Positions 47,092-55,481 of a stretch of DNA of 64,000 bases are shown in pieces. The notes beneath the pieces were generated by a model. That model worked only from the letters and a program-made list of their open reading frames with translations, was not told the origin of the DNA and ran no database searches. Each line of letters opens with the position of its first letter. The stretch's first letter is position 1. Made by a program: the position numbers and the translations under genes. Origin of the DNA: an uncultured Clostridia bacterium (GTDB lineage: Bacteria; Bacillota; Clostridia; Oscillospirales; Ruminococcaceae); contig CAMVDP010000001.1 in NCBI GenBank assembly GCA_947166275.1, positions 1 through 64,000 of the forward strand, in the 5' to 3' direction.

Positions 47092-47146
47092 TCCGCGGAC
47101 GCGCGCTGCGAATCCGTCTCGGGTTTACCTGAGGCGGGATTTTTTC
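47092..47146 (+). repeat. Two-hairpin element copy 4 (variant stem)
   Basis: tccgcggacgcgcgctgcgaatccgtctcggg-ttta-cctgaggcgggatttttt. Confidence 0.8.
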
Positions 47147-47202
47147 TGCCTCACAACCCGGAGTTCGTATATACATTTTTATGTAATCACAGTCCTAAAC
47201 AA

Positions 47203-47240
47203 TGTAGAACACTGATCTTGGGTGTTCTCTTTTGTTTCTG
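47203..47240 (+). terminator. Intrinsic terminator after the tRNA pair
   Basis: agaacac-tgatcttg-ggtgttct followed by cttttgtttctgttt. Confidence 0.7.
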
Positions 47241-47351
47241 TTTAATTAGGTTCGTACAAAATAGTATGACATTTTCGATCCGATCTGTAAATTAAGCGAC
47301 GAATCATATCGGAAGTGTTGTATAAGCAACATGTCGCCGTATATCTGATTA

Positions 47352-47380
47352 TTGATTTATCCGGAAAAACGTGTTATTAT
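47352..47380 (+). promoter_or_regulatory. Promoter TTGATT-17-TATTAT for the repeat-peptide gene
   Basis: TTGATT 47352-47357, TATTAT 47375-47380; RBS caggagg upstream of ATG 47456. Confidence 0.6.
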
Positions 47381-47455
47381 GTAATTACAGAAAGGGAAAC
47401 AAAAAATCCCGGATATCAAAATCAAAAACCAACCAACTAACAGGAGGACATAACA

Positions 47456-47692
47456 ATGAAAAAAACAAATTTAACAAAGAAGATCGCAGCATTATTCGCA
47501 GCAGCAACAATGATAGTTACAGCAAGCGTATGTGCATCCGCACAGACCGGACCGCTGAATGAAACCGGACCGCTGAATGAAACCGGACCGTTGAGCGTAG
47601 GAGAAACGGGACCTCTGAATGAAACTGGACCTTTGGACGAAACGGGACCTCTCGAGATACGAGTACGTTCACAGTTCGGAGTACGCGTATGA
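47456..47692 (+). CDS. Small secreted protein: signal peptide plus tandem (ETGPLN)-type repeats, 78 aa
   Basis: MKKTNLTKKIAALFAAATMIVTASVCASA | QTGPLNETGPLNETGPLSVGETGPLNETGPLDETGPLEIRVRSQFGVRV. Confidence 0.85.
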   Translation: MKKTNLTKKIAALFAAATMIVTASVCASAQTGPLNETGPLNETGPLSVGETGPLNETGPLDETGPLEIRVRSQFGVRV

Positions 47693-47742
47693 TCGACAAC
47701 ACAGCACAATAACATATAAAATCAAAAGTGTTCGGCATAGAC

Positions 47743-47799
47743 AGCCGCGGACGCGCGGCGGCGATTCCGTCTCGGGTTTACCTGAGGCGGAATATTTTT
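47743..47799 (+). repeat. Two-hairpin element copy 5 (downstream of the repeat-peptide gene)
   Basis: ccgcggacgcgcggcggcgattccgtctcggg-ttta-cctgaggcggaatattttt. Confidence 0.8.
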
Positions 47800-47982
47800 C
47801 TGCCTCGCTGTCCGGAGTTTAGATTTACTTTTGTATCGCAATCATACCCCGAAGCGATGGCACTGCGCTCATGATGCAGCAATTACCCGGTAAACGTTTG
47901 AACTCTCGTCTTTTCACTTGCGTTTCGCCTGTTTTTCGTTTTAGCGTAAAGATATACAAAGTTAAGGAGAACGACTTTAATA

Positions 47983-48795
47983 ATGAGAATAAACATCAAA
48001 GCAATAGCCGTCGCACTTGCAGCTGTGTTGATCTCCGGATGTTCATCTGCCGTTGACAAGACTCCCGCGGTCACCGACGATTCGCTGAACAAGGTGCTTA
48101 ACTCCGGCAAGCTCGTACTCGGGCTTGATATATGCTTCCCGCCCATTGGCTTCACGGATGAGAATGGTGAAATAGTCGGATTTGACATCGATCTTGCACG
48201 TGAGGTGTGCCGCAGACTCAATATTGAGCTCGTGTGCAAGGGCATAGACTGGGACGAGAAGATAAATGAGCTCAACGCCGGCAGCATTGACTGCATCTTG
48301 AACGGTATGTCCGTAACGACTGAAAGAGAAGAAGCAATGTGCCTTTCCGAGCCGTATCTCAACAACGACCTCGTGTTCGTTACGCCTTCCGACAGCAAGA
48401 TAAAGGCCATCGGTGACATAAAGGACGTTACCGTCGGAGTACAGTCCGGCTCGTCCGTATGCGACATTCTGAAAGATTACGATAATATCGATGATATCCG
48501 GCTGGAATACTTCGACAACAACGTGGATCTCATTAAGCACGTGGCTGAAGGCTCTCCGGAGATCGGTTTCATCGACTCGGTCTCGGTGTATTACATCATA
48601 CGCTCGAACGACCTTAACTGCTATATTATCCCGGGCACTCTGAAAGAAGAGAAAGAGACTATCGCCGTCGGCTTCCTCAAGGGCGATATATCGCTTCGCG
48701 ACCGCGTTCAGGAAATGCTTTACGAGATGAAACATGACGGTACGATCGCAGAGATCTCCACCAAATGGTTCGGAAGCGACATCACCACTTTATAA
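47983..48795 (+). CDS. Amino-acid-type ABC transporter substrate-binding lipoprotein
   Basis: Lipobox LISGCSS; GKLVLGLDICFPPIGFTDENGEIVGFDIDLAREVCRRLNIELVCKGIDWDEKINELNAGSIDCILNGMSVTTER. Confidence 0.92.
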   Translation: MRINIKAIAVALAAVLISGCSSAVDKTPAVTDDSLNKVLNSGKLVLGLDICFPPIGFTDENGEIVGFDIDLAREVCRRLNIELVCKGIDWDEKINELNAGSIDCILNGMSVTTEREEAMCLSEPYLNNDLVFVTPSDSKIKAIGDIKDVTVGVQSGSSVCDILKDYDNIDDIRLEYFDNNVDLIKHVAEGSPEIGFIDSVSVYYIIRSNDLNCYIIPGTLKEEKETIAVGFLKGDISLRDRVQEMLYEMKHDGTIAEISTKWFGSDITTL

Positions 48796-48824
48796 CAGGC
48801 TGCGGTCTGTCAGTCTCTGAAGCT

Positions 48825-48866
48825 CACACCGGCTCCCGTTTTTCGTGCGGGATCCGGTTTTTTTAT
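48825..48866 (+). terminator. Intrinsic terminator
   Basis: accggctcccg-tttttc-gtgcgggatccggt followed by ttttttatt. Confidence 0.8.
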
Positions 48867-48895
48867 TGTGTTTTCCGACTGTTTTCACTCTTCTA

Positions 48896-48924
48896 TTGAT
48901 AAATGGAAAAAAATGTGATATAAT
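48896..48924 (+). promoter_or_regulatory. adhE promoter TTGATA-17-TATAAT
   Basis: TTGATA 48896-48901, TATAAT 48919-48924. Confidence 0.75.
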
Positions 48925-48960
48925 ATTATCATCATATACCACAGACAGGAGGAAGCTCTA

Positions 48961-51702
48961 ATGGACAAGAAGGAAAGACCCGTCGTAGACAGCGTTCCCG
49001 CGCTCGAAGCCGAGCTTAAGCGCATACGCGAAGCCCAGCGCATATACTCGACGTTCACGCAGGAGCAGGTAGATAAGATATTTCTGGCTGCCGCGTCTGC
49101 CGCAAACAAACAGAGACTGCCGCTCGCTAAAATGGCTGTCGAAGAGACCGGAATGGGAGTTGTCGAAGACAAGGTCATCAAAAACAACTACGCCTCCGAG
49201 TATATCTATAACGCCTACAAGAATACGAAGACCTGCGGCGTTATCGAAGAGGACAAGGCGTACGGCATGCAGAAGATCGCCGAGCCTATCGGTGTTATCG
49301 CAGCCGTGATCCCGACCACCAACCCGACCTCGACGGCAATATTCAAGGCGCTCATCGCTCTGAAAACACGCAACGGCATCATATTCAGCCCTCATCCCCG
49401 CGCAAAGAAGAGCACGATCGAAGCTGCGCGCATCGTACGTGACGCGGCGATCAAGGCGGGAGCTCCCGAGAACATAATATCATGGATAGACGCGCCGAGC
49501 CTTGACATGACCACACTCGTCATGAAGGAAGCCGACATTATCCTCGCTACCGGCGGTCCCGGAATGGTAAAGGCAGCGTACTCCAGCGGTAAACCCGCTC
49601 TCGGCGTCGGCGCGGGCAACACTCCCGCGATCATCGACAGATCCGCGGATATCGTGCTCGCAGTAAACTCGATAATACATTCCAAGACCTTCGATAACGG
49701 CATGATCTGCGCTTCTGAACAGTCCGTCATCGTCCCGAAGGACATCTACGATGAGGTCAAGCGCGAGTTCGCGCGGCGCGGCTGCTACTTCCTCAAGGGC
49801 GCGGAGCTCGACAAGGTCCGCCGCACTATCATCATCAACGGCTCGCTCAACGCAAAGATCGTAGGACAGAAGGCAGCGACTATCGCGGAGCTCGCCGGAG
49901 TGACAGTCCCCGCAGGTACCAAGGTGCTTATCGGTGAAGTCACGAGCGTTGACATCACCGAAGAGTTCGCGCACGAAAAGCTCTCCCCCGTACTCGCCAT
50001 GTACAAAGCGAACGACATACAGGACGCCATGAGCAAGGCGGAACGTCTGATAGCAGACGGCGGTTACGGTCATACCTCGTCCATATACCTGAACGAGCAT
50101 ACCGCGGGCGATATCCTCGACGAGTTCAAATCCCGCATGAAGACCGGACGAATACTCGTCAATACCCCCTCCTCCCACGGCGGCATCGGCGACCTGTACA
50201 ACTTCAAAATGACGCCGTCACTTACCCTCGGCTGCGGCTCGTGGGGCGGCAACAGCGTAAGCGAGAATGTGGGCGTGAAGCACCTGCTGAACATCAAGAC
50301 CGTTGCAGTAAGGAGACAGAATATGCTTTGGTTCAGAGCACCCGAAAAGGTGTATATCAAGAAAGGCTGCCTGCCCGTCGCACTTGACGAGCTCGGCACT
50401 GTAATGGGCAAAAAGCGCGCGTTCGTCGTTACGGACAACTTCCTTTACGGAGCAGGCTTCACAAAGCCTATAACCGACAAGCTCGACGAAATGGGCATCG
50501 TTCACGAGACATTCTTCGACGTAGAGCCCGACCCGACACTCGACAGCGCGAAGGCAGGCGCAAAGCTCATGACCTCGTTCAAGCCCGATGTGATAATCGC
50601 TGTGGGCGGCGGCTCGGCAATGGACGCGGCAAAGATCATGTGGGTGCTGTACGAGCATCCCGATGCGGATTTCAAGGATATGGCTATGCGCTTCATAGAT
50701 ATCCGCAAACGCGTTTATACCTTCCCGAAGATGGGAGAAAAGGCATACTTTGTGGCTATCCCGACATCTGCGGGAACAGGCTCGGAGGTAACTCCGTTCG
50801 CAGTCATCACCGACAAGGAGGACGGCTGCAAATACCCGCTCGCGGATTATGAGCTGCTTCCCGACATGGCGATAATCGACACCGACATGCACATGAGCGC
50901 GCCGAAGGGTCTTACCGCCGCTTCCGGTATAGACGCGGTAACTCACGCTCTCGAAGCATACGCGTCTGTCATGGCTACAGACTACACCGACGGCCTTGCG
51001 CTCAAAGCCCTTGATACGATATTCGAGTACCTGCCCCGTGCTTATGACAACGGTCAGAATGACGTTGAAGCGCGTGAAAAAATGGCAAATGCGGCAACTA
51101 TGGCGGGTATGGCATTCGCGAACGCGTTCCTCGGCATATCCCACTCACTCGCGCATAAGCTCGGCGCGTACCACCATATACCGCACGGCGTGGCAAACGC
51201 GCTTGTTATCTGCGATGTGATGCGCTACAACGCGTCCGAGACTCCCGTGAAAATGGGAACATTCTCGCAGTACGACCACCCGCACGCTCTCGCAAGATAT
51301 GCAGAGATCGCCGACCACCTGAAACTCGGCGGCAGGACTGATACCGAGAAGCTCGAAAAGCTGATAGCGGCAGTCGAGAAGCTCAAAGAACGCATCGGCA
51401 TCAAGAAGACGATAGCGGACTACGGCGTGAGCGAGAAGGATTTCCTCGCGACACTCGATGAGATGACCGAGGCGGCATTCGACGATCAGTGCACCGGTGC
51501 CAACCCGAGATACCCGCTTATGAGTGAGCTGAAACAGATGTACATGAACGCATACTACGGCGGTACCTTCAAGGAGATCGACAAGCCCGACGAGTCACAG
51601 CTCACAAAAAAGGCGCCGGCACCCAGAAAAGCTCCCACCAAGTCCACAAAGGCAGCTCCGGCAAAGGCTCCCGCCAAACGCGGCAGACCGGTTAAGAAAT
51701 AA
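48961..51702 (+). CDS. adhE: Bifunctional acetaldehyde-CoA/alcohol dehydrogenase with basic KAP-rich C-terminal tail
   Basis: ALDH half (PTTNPTSTAIFKALIALKTRNGIIFSPHPRAKKST...) fused to Fe-ADH half (AVGGGSAMDAAKIMWVLYEHP...AIPTSAGTGSEVTPFAVITD...SHSLAHKLGAYHHIPHGVANAL). Confidence 0.97.
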   Translation: MDKKERPVVDSVPALEAELKRIREAQRIYSTFTQEQVDKIFLAAASAANKQRLPLAKMAVEETGMGVVEDKVIKNNYASEYIYNAYKNTKTCGVIEEDKAYGMQKIAEPIGVIAAVIPTTNPTSTAIFKALIALKTRNGIIFSPHPRAKKSTIEAARIVRDAAIKAGAPENIISWIDAPSLDMTTLVMKEADIILATGGPGMVKAAYSSGKPALGVGAGNTPAIIDRSADIVLAVNSIIHSKTFDNGMICASEQSVIVPKDIYDEVKREFARRGCYFLKGAELDKVRRTIIINGSLNAKIVGQKAATIAELAGVTVPAGTKVLIGEVTSVDITEEFAHEKLSPVLAMYKANDIQDAMSKAERLIADGGYGHTSSIYLNEHTAGDILDEFKSRMKTGRILVNTPSSHGGIGDLYNFKMTPSLTLGCGSWGGNSVSENVGVKHLLNIKTVAVRRQNMLWFRAPEKVYIKKGCLPVALDELGTVMGKKRAFVVTDNFLYGAGFTKPITDKLDEMGIVHETFFDVEPDPTLDSAKAGAKLMTSFKPDVIIAVGGGSAMDAAKIMWVLYEHPDADFKDMAMRFIDIRKRVYTFPKMGEKAYFVAIPTSAGTGSEVTPFAVITDKEDGCKYPLADYELLPDMAIIDTDMHMSAPKGLTAASGIDAVTHALEAYASVMATDYTDGLALKALDTIFEYLPRAYDNGQNDVEAREKMANAATMAGMAFANAFLGISHSLAHKLGAYHHIPHGVANALVICDVMRYNASETPVKMGTFSQYDHPHALARYAEIADHLKLGGRTDTEKLEKLIAAVEKLKERIGIKKTIADYGVSEKDFLATLDEMTEAAFDDQCTGANPRYPLMSELKQMYMNAYYGGTFKEIDKPDESQLTKKAPAPRKAPTKSTKAAPAKAPAKRGRPVKK

Positions 51703-51716
51703 GGAGGGGAACGACA

Positions 51717-52466
51717 ATGAAGCTCGATAAAGTAATCGCAAAACGCAGCGACAAGACCATATACCGCGACGGCGATGCTGCGCTCAAGGTGTTCAGCGCG
51801 GACTGCCCCAAGCATGCCATACTCAACGAAGCGCTCAATCAGGCGCGCGTGGAGCTCACCGGTCTCAATATCCCGAAGGTGCGCGAGGTCATCACCATAG
51901 ACGGCAAGTGGACGATAGTGTCCGATTTTATCGAGGGCAAGACCCTCATGCAGATGTGGCAGGAGAACCCCGGCAAGCTTGACGAGTACATGGAGCTGTT
52001 TGTGAACCTGCAGATTGAGGTGCAGTCGCACAAGTGCCAGCTGCTCGGCAGACTGAAGGACAAGATGCACGCAAAGATATCAGCGTCCTCCTTCCCCGCT
52101 ACCGTACGATATGACCTTCATACTACGCTTGAGTCCATGCCCAAGCATCTTAAGCTCTGCCATGGTGACTTCAACCCCTCCAACGTCATCATCACTCCCG
52201 ACGGCAAGCCCTACATCATCGACTGGGCTCATGCCACACAGGGCAACGCCTCCGCCGACGCGGCAAGAACATACCTCACGTTCTGCCTCTCCGGTAACGA
52301 GGATATTGGCAAGCAGTACCTCAAAGCCTTCTGCGACAAGACCGATACGGCTCTTCAGTATGTTCAGAAGTGGATGCCGATCGTCGCTGCCTCGCAGTCC
52401 GTAAAGGGCAACGAGAAGGAAAGAGATCTGCTCGCATCGTGGGTGAATGTGGTGGATTATACCTGA
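51717..52466 (+). CDS. Aminoglycoside phosphotransferase (APH)-fold kinase
   Basis: LKLCHGDFNPSNVIITPDGKPYIIDWAHATQGNASADAARTYL. Confidence 0.88.
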   Translation: MKLDKVIAKRSDKTIYRDGDAALKVFSADCPKHAILNEALNQARVELTGLNIPKVREVITIDGKWTIVSDFIEGKTLMQMWQENPGKLDEYMELFVNLQIEVQSHKCQLLGRLKDKMHAKISASSFPATVRYDLHTTLESMPKHLKLCHGDFNPSNVIITPDGKPYIIDWAHATQGNASADAARTYLTFCLSGNEDIGKQYLKAFCDKTDTALQYVQKWMPIVAASQSVKGNEKERDLLASWVNVVDYT

Positions 52467-52528
52467 TCATTCTGTCTCCCGCCGTCGGTTTCTCTGTCGG
52501 CGGGAGATATTTTGTTTGCGAAAAAATG

Positions 52529-52557
52529 TTGACAAAAGCATTTGTTTATGATATAAT
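52529..52557 (+). promoter_or_regulatory. tRNA-Leu promoter TTGACA-17-TATAAT
   Basis: TTGACA 52529-52534, TATAAT 52552-52557. Confidence 0.85.
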
Positions 52558-52572
52558 AATTAAGTTAAATAT

Positions 52573-52659
52573 GCCGCTGTGGTGGAATTGGCAGACACAA
52601 GGGACTTAAAATCCCTCGGAGTAAAATCCGTACCGGTTCGACCCCGGTCAGCGGCACCA
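52573..52659 (+). tRNA. tRNA-Leu (anticodon TAA), CCA encoded
   Basis: gccgctg/cagcggc acceptor; long variable arm; anticodon loop cttaaaa; T-arm ccggttcgaccccgg. Confidence 0.95.
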
Positions 52660-53104
52660 CCCCGCAGCGCGGGGGCGCGATCCGTATGGCAGTTCTCTGC
52701 TATACGGATTTTTTCTGCCTCGCAGTCCGGAGAAACATCTAAAGTGTTAACTTCACACCCCGCAGCGCGGGGGCGCGATCCGTATGGCAGTTATCTGCTA
52801 TACGGATTTTTTCTGCGTCGCTGTCCGGAGAAACATCTAAAGTGTTAACTTCACACCCCGCAGCGCGGGGACGCGATCCGTATGGCAGTTATCTGCTATA
52901 CGGATTTTTTCTGCCGCGACGTCCGGAGTTTTCATAAACATTCTTTCGAAGTCTGTACAGACTCTGCTTTTTTAACGCGAAGCGATACGCTGCAGCGCGT
53001 TCGCCGCCGTCGCTGTCCAGAGAAACATCTAAAGTGTTAACTCCAGACACCCCGCAGCGCGGGGGCGCGATCCGTATGGAAGTTATCTTCTATACGGATT
53101 ATTT
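52660..53104 (+). repeat. Tandem array of two-hairpin elements (copies at 52660, 52758, 52856, 53050, with a degenerate unit between the last two); period about 98 bp
   Basis: ccccgcagcgcggggNcgcgatccgtatggcagttatctgctatacggattttttctgc repeated, with gtccggagaaacatctaaagtgttaact linkers; first copy abuts the tRNA-Leu CCA. Confidence 0.92.
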
Positions 53105-53208
53105 CTGCGTCACAGTCGTCAGTCTCATATGAATACAGCAGTTACCTGTACGCAGTAAGTGCAGACTACACATTGTGAACGCGAAGCTATTGCCTGCTGT
53201 TCCTGAAA

Positions 53209-53237
53209 TTGACATTTATCGCAAAGCATGATATAAT
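53209..53237 (+). promoter_or_regulatory. Promoter TTGACA-17-TATAAT for the NCS2 permease
   Basis: TTGACA 53209-53214, TATAAT 53232-53237. Confidence 0.8.
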
Positions 53238-53275
53238 AATTATAAGCTATATCATTAAATCAGGAGGCGATCATT

Positions 53276-54661
53276 ATGAAGCTGAAATACGACATTCTGG
53301 ACAAGCCGCAAGGGCTCCAGCTTTTCTCTCTGGCTTTGCAGCAGATGCTCGCAATACTTGCCGCAACTGTCGCGGTGCCTATGATCGTAGGTCACGGACT
53401 TGCGCCCTCCGCCGCGATGTTCGGCGCTGGTATCGGCACTATTGTGTACATTATAATGACAAGGCGCAGAAGCCCCATGTTCCTCGGCTCAAACTTCTCA
53501 TTCCTCGGTTCCATGTCCGCAGCCTTCGCAGGCGGAGTTTCTGCCGGACTCGGAATGCTGGGACTGATAATAGGCGCAACCGCGGCAGGTGTTGTATACG
53601 CCATGCTGGCTGTTATAGTAAAGAAAGTCGGCGTAAACTGGATAGACAAGCTTATGCCTCCTGTGGTCATCGGACCCACCGTTTCTATAATAGGTCTGTC
53701 TCTCGCGGGGAACGCAGTGTCAAATCTGCGCTCCGGTAATGTGACCGCTGTAACGGAGTCGGGCCAAAGCGTAGCGCTCGCTTCACCGCACTTCACTCTC
53801 ATCTGCGGACTGATCACCCTTGCAGTTACGATGATCTGCTCGGTATACGGCAAAAAGATGCTGAAGCTCATACCGTTCCTGATAGGTATTCTCGCGGGAT
53901 ATGCCGCCGCTGCGGTATTCACTGTCATCGGGACGGGCGCGGGTATAAACGAGATGCTGATAACCGACTTCAGCGTATTTGAAAGATCTATGATCCCGGA
54001 CGGTCAGGTTTCATTAAGCACATTCTTAAGCATCCCGGATTTTGTGTTCATAGGCGCTGCAGAAGGGCTCACGGAGATGACGCCGTCATACATAATAACG
54101 ATACTCACTGCGTATGTCCCCGTGGCGTTTGTAGGCTTCGCGGAGCATATCGCGGACCACAAGAACCTCTCGTCTATCATCAATCATGATCTTCTTACTG
54201 ACCCCGGACTTGACAGGACACTGCTCGGCGATGGTCTCGGCTCGATAGCGGGAGCTTTTTTCGGCGGCTGCCCGAACACCACCTACGGCGAATCCATCGC
54301 GTGTGTGGCGCTTACGGGGAACGCGTCGACGAGAACTACCATAACCGCTTCTGTGGGATGTATGCTGATGGCGTTCATAACACCGTTCGTCGCGTTCATA
54401 AACTCGATACCGTCATGCGTTATGGGCGGGCTTTGCGTGGCGCTGTACGGATTTATCGCTGTATCGGGTCTCAAGATGATACAGCATCTCGATCTTGACG
54501 AGAACAGGAACATTTTTGTCGTATCCGTTATCCTTATTACGGGCATCGGCGGACTCAGCATAAGCTTTGGTTCGGTAACGATCACAGAGGTCGCAGCCGC
54601 GCTTATACTCGGCATACTCACAAATATACTCGTAAACCGGAAAAAGCGAAACGAGAAATGA
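53276..54661 (+). CDS. uraA: Uracil/xanthine (NCS2) permease, uracil-permease-like
   Basis: LFSLALQQMLAILAATVAVPMIVG...KLMPPVVIGPTVSIIGLSLAGNAV...FVGFAEHIADHKNLSSIINHDLLTDPGLDRTLLGDGLGSIAGAFFGGCPNTTYGESIACVALTG. Confidence 0.92.
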   Translation: MKLKYDILDKPQGLQLFSLALQQMLAILAATVAVPMIVGHGLAPSAAMFGAGIGTIVYIIMTRRRSPMFLGSNFSFLGSMSAAFAGGVSAGLGMLGLIIGATAAGVVYAMLAVIVKKVGVNWIDKLMPPVVIGPTVSIIGLSLAGNAVSNLRSGNVTAVTESGQSVALASPHFTLICGLITLAVTMICSVYGKKMLKLIPFLIGILAGYAAAAVFTVIGTGAGINEMLITDFSVFERSMIPDGQVSLSTFLSIPDFVFIGAAEGLTEMTPSYIITILTAYVPVAFVGFAEHIADHKNLSSIINHDLLTDPGLDRTLLGDGLGSIAGAFFGGCPNTTYGESIACVALTGNASTRTTITASVGCMLMAFITPFVAFINSIPSCVMGGLCVALYGFIAVSGLKMIQHLDLDENRNIFVVSVILITGIGGLSISFGSVTITEVAAALILGILTNILVNRKKRNEK

Positions 54662-54779
54662 CCTTCGTTTATCACAGACTCTTTACAAGTATTTGATTTT
54701 ATGATATAATTTAATCAATGACCGATCAGTTACAGCAGCATTAAGTAATCCGTCAACGCTTACACAAGGAGATGATATA

Positions 54780-55463
54780 ATGGCAAAGTTCTGTTACAAA
54801 TGCGGCAGCCCCATGAAAGACGGCGCTACCTTCTGCGGAATGTGCGGAAGCATGGTGATCCCGGAAGGCAACAGCGCTCAGCCCGCTCCTCAACCCGAAT
54901 CGCAGCCTCAACCGGAGCCCGAGTATCAGCAGCCTGCACAGCCCGAGTATCAGCAGCCTGCACAGCCCCAGTATCAGCAGCCTGCACAGCCCCAGTATCA
55001 GCAGCCTGTGCAGCCCCAGTATCAGCAGCCTGTGCAGCCCCAGTACCAGCAGCCTGTGCAGCCCCAGTACCAGCAGCCTGTGCCGCCCCAGTATCAGCAG
55101 CCTGTGCCGCCCCAGTATCAGCAGCCGTATCCCACCATGTCACAGCAGCTCGCACAGCAGGCATACATGACGCAGTACGCTCCCGGCGCGGCAGTGCCGC
55201 TTAAACCGAAGCGCTACATATTCCTGCGCATACTGCTGATCATAGCGTGCATAGTGATGCTGTTCATCGGGTGGAAGTACGGACTTCCCAACGTGCGCAC
55301 GGCTCTGCTCGAACCGAGCTTCTTCAAACCCGTCACATACGAGGATGAGGACGAGCCTGAGCCCGACTACAGCTGGCTCACGCCGTCGGACACAGAGCGC
55401 GACCCTAATGAGGAGCGCGAAGCCGGCCACGAAACATACGAATGGATCCACTCCGAGTCGTAA
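54780..55463 (+). CDS. Zinc-ribbon protein with (QPQYQQPV) repeats and one TM segment
   Basis: FCYKCGSPMKDGATFCGMCGS; repeats; TM IFLRILLIIACIVMLFIGW. Confidence 0.85.
   Translation: MAKFCYKCGSPMKDGATFCGMCGSMVIPEGNSAQPAPQPESQPQPEPEYQQPAQPEYQQPAQPQYQQPAQPQYQQPVQPQYQQPVQPQYQQPVQPQYQQPVPPQYQQPVPPQYQQPYPTMSQQLAQQAYMTQYAPGAAVPLKPKRYIFLRILLIIACIVMLFIGWKYGLPNVRTALLEPSFFKPVTYEDEDEPEPDYSWLTPSDTERDPNEEREAGHETYEWIHSES
54925..55130. repeat. 24-bp coding tandem repeat (cagccccagtatcagcagcctgtg)
   Basis: About eight or nine near-identical 24-nt units, in frame with the zinc-ribbon protein. Confidence 0.92.
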
Positions 55464-55481
55464 GGAAGGGGGAAACGAAAC

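Noticed and set aside
47437-47715. Minus-strand ORF with GPVSF repeats opposite the ETGPL peptide gene
   Set aside because: Antisense of the repeat; the plus-strand ORF has promoter, RBS and signal peptide, this one does not.
52660-53104. Possible CRISPR array (regularly spaced repeats)
   Set aside because: Period is about 98 bp, linkers are also conserved rather than unique spacers, and no cas genes are present.
54826-55164. Minus-strand ORF with AADTGAAQAAGTGAAQ repeats
   Set aside because: Antisense shadow of the QPQYQQP-coding repeats; low-complexity artefact with no RBS logic.
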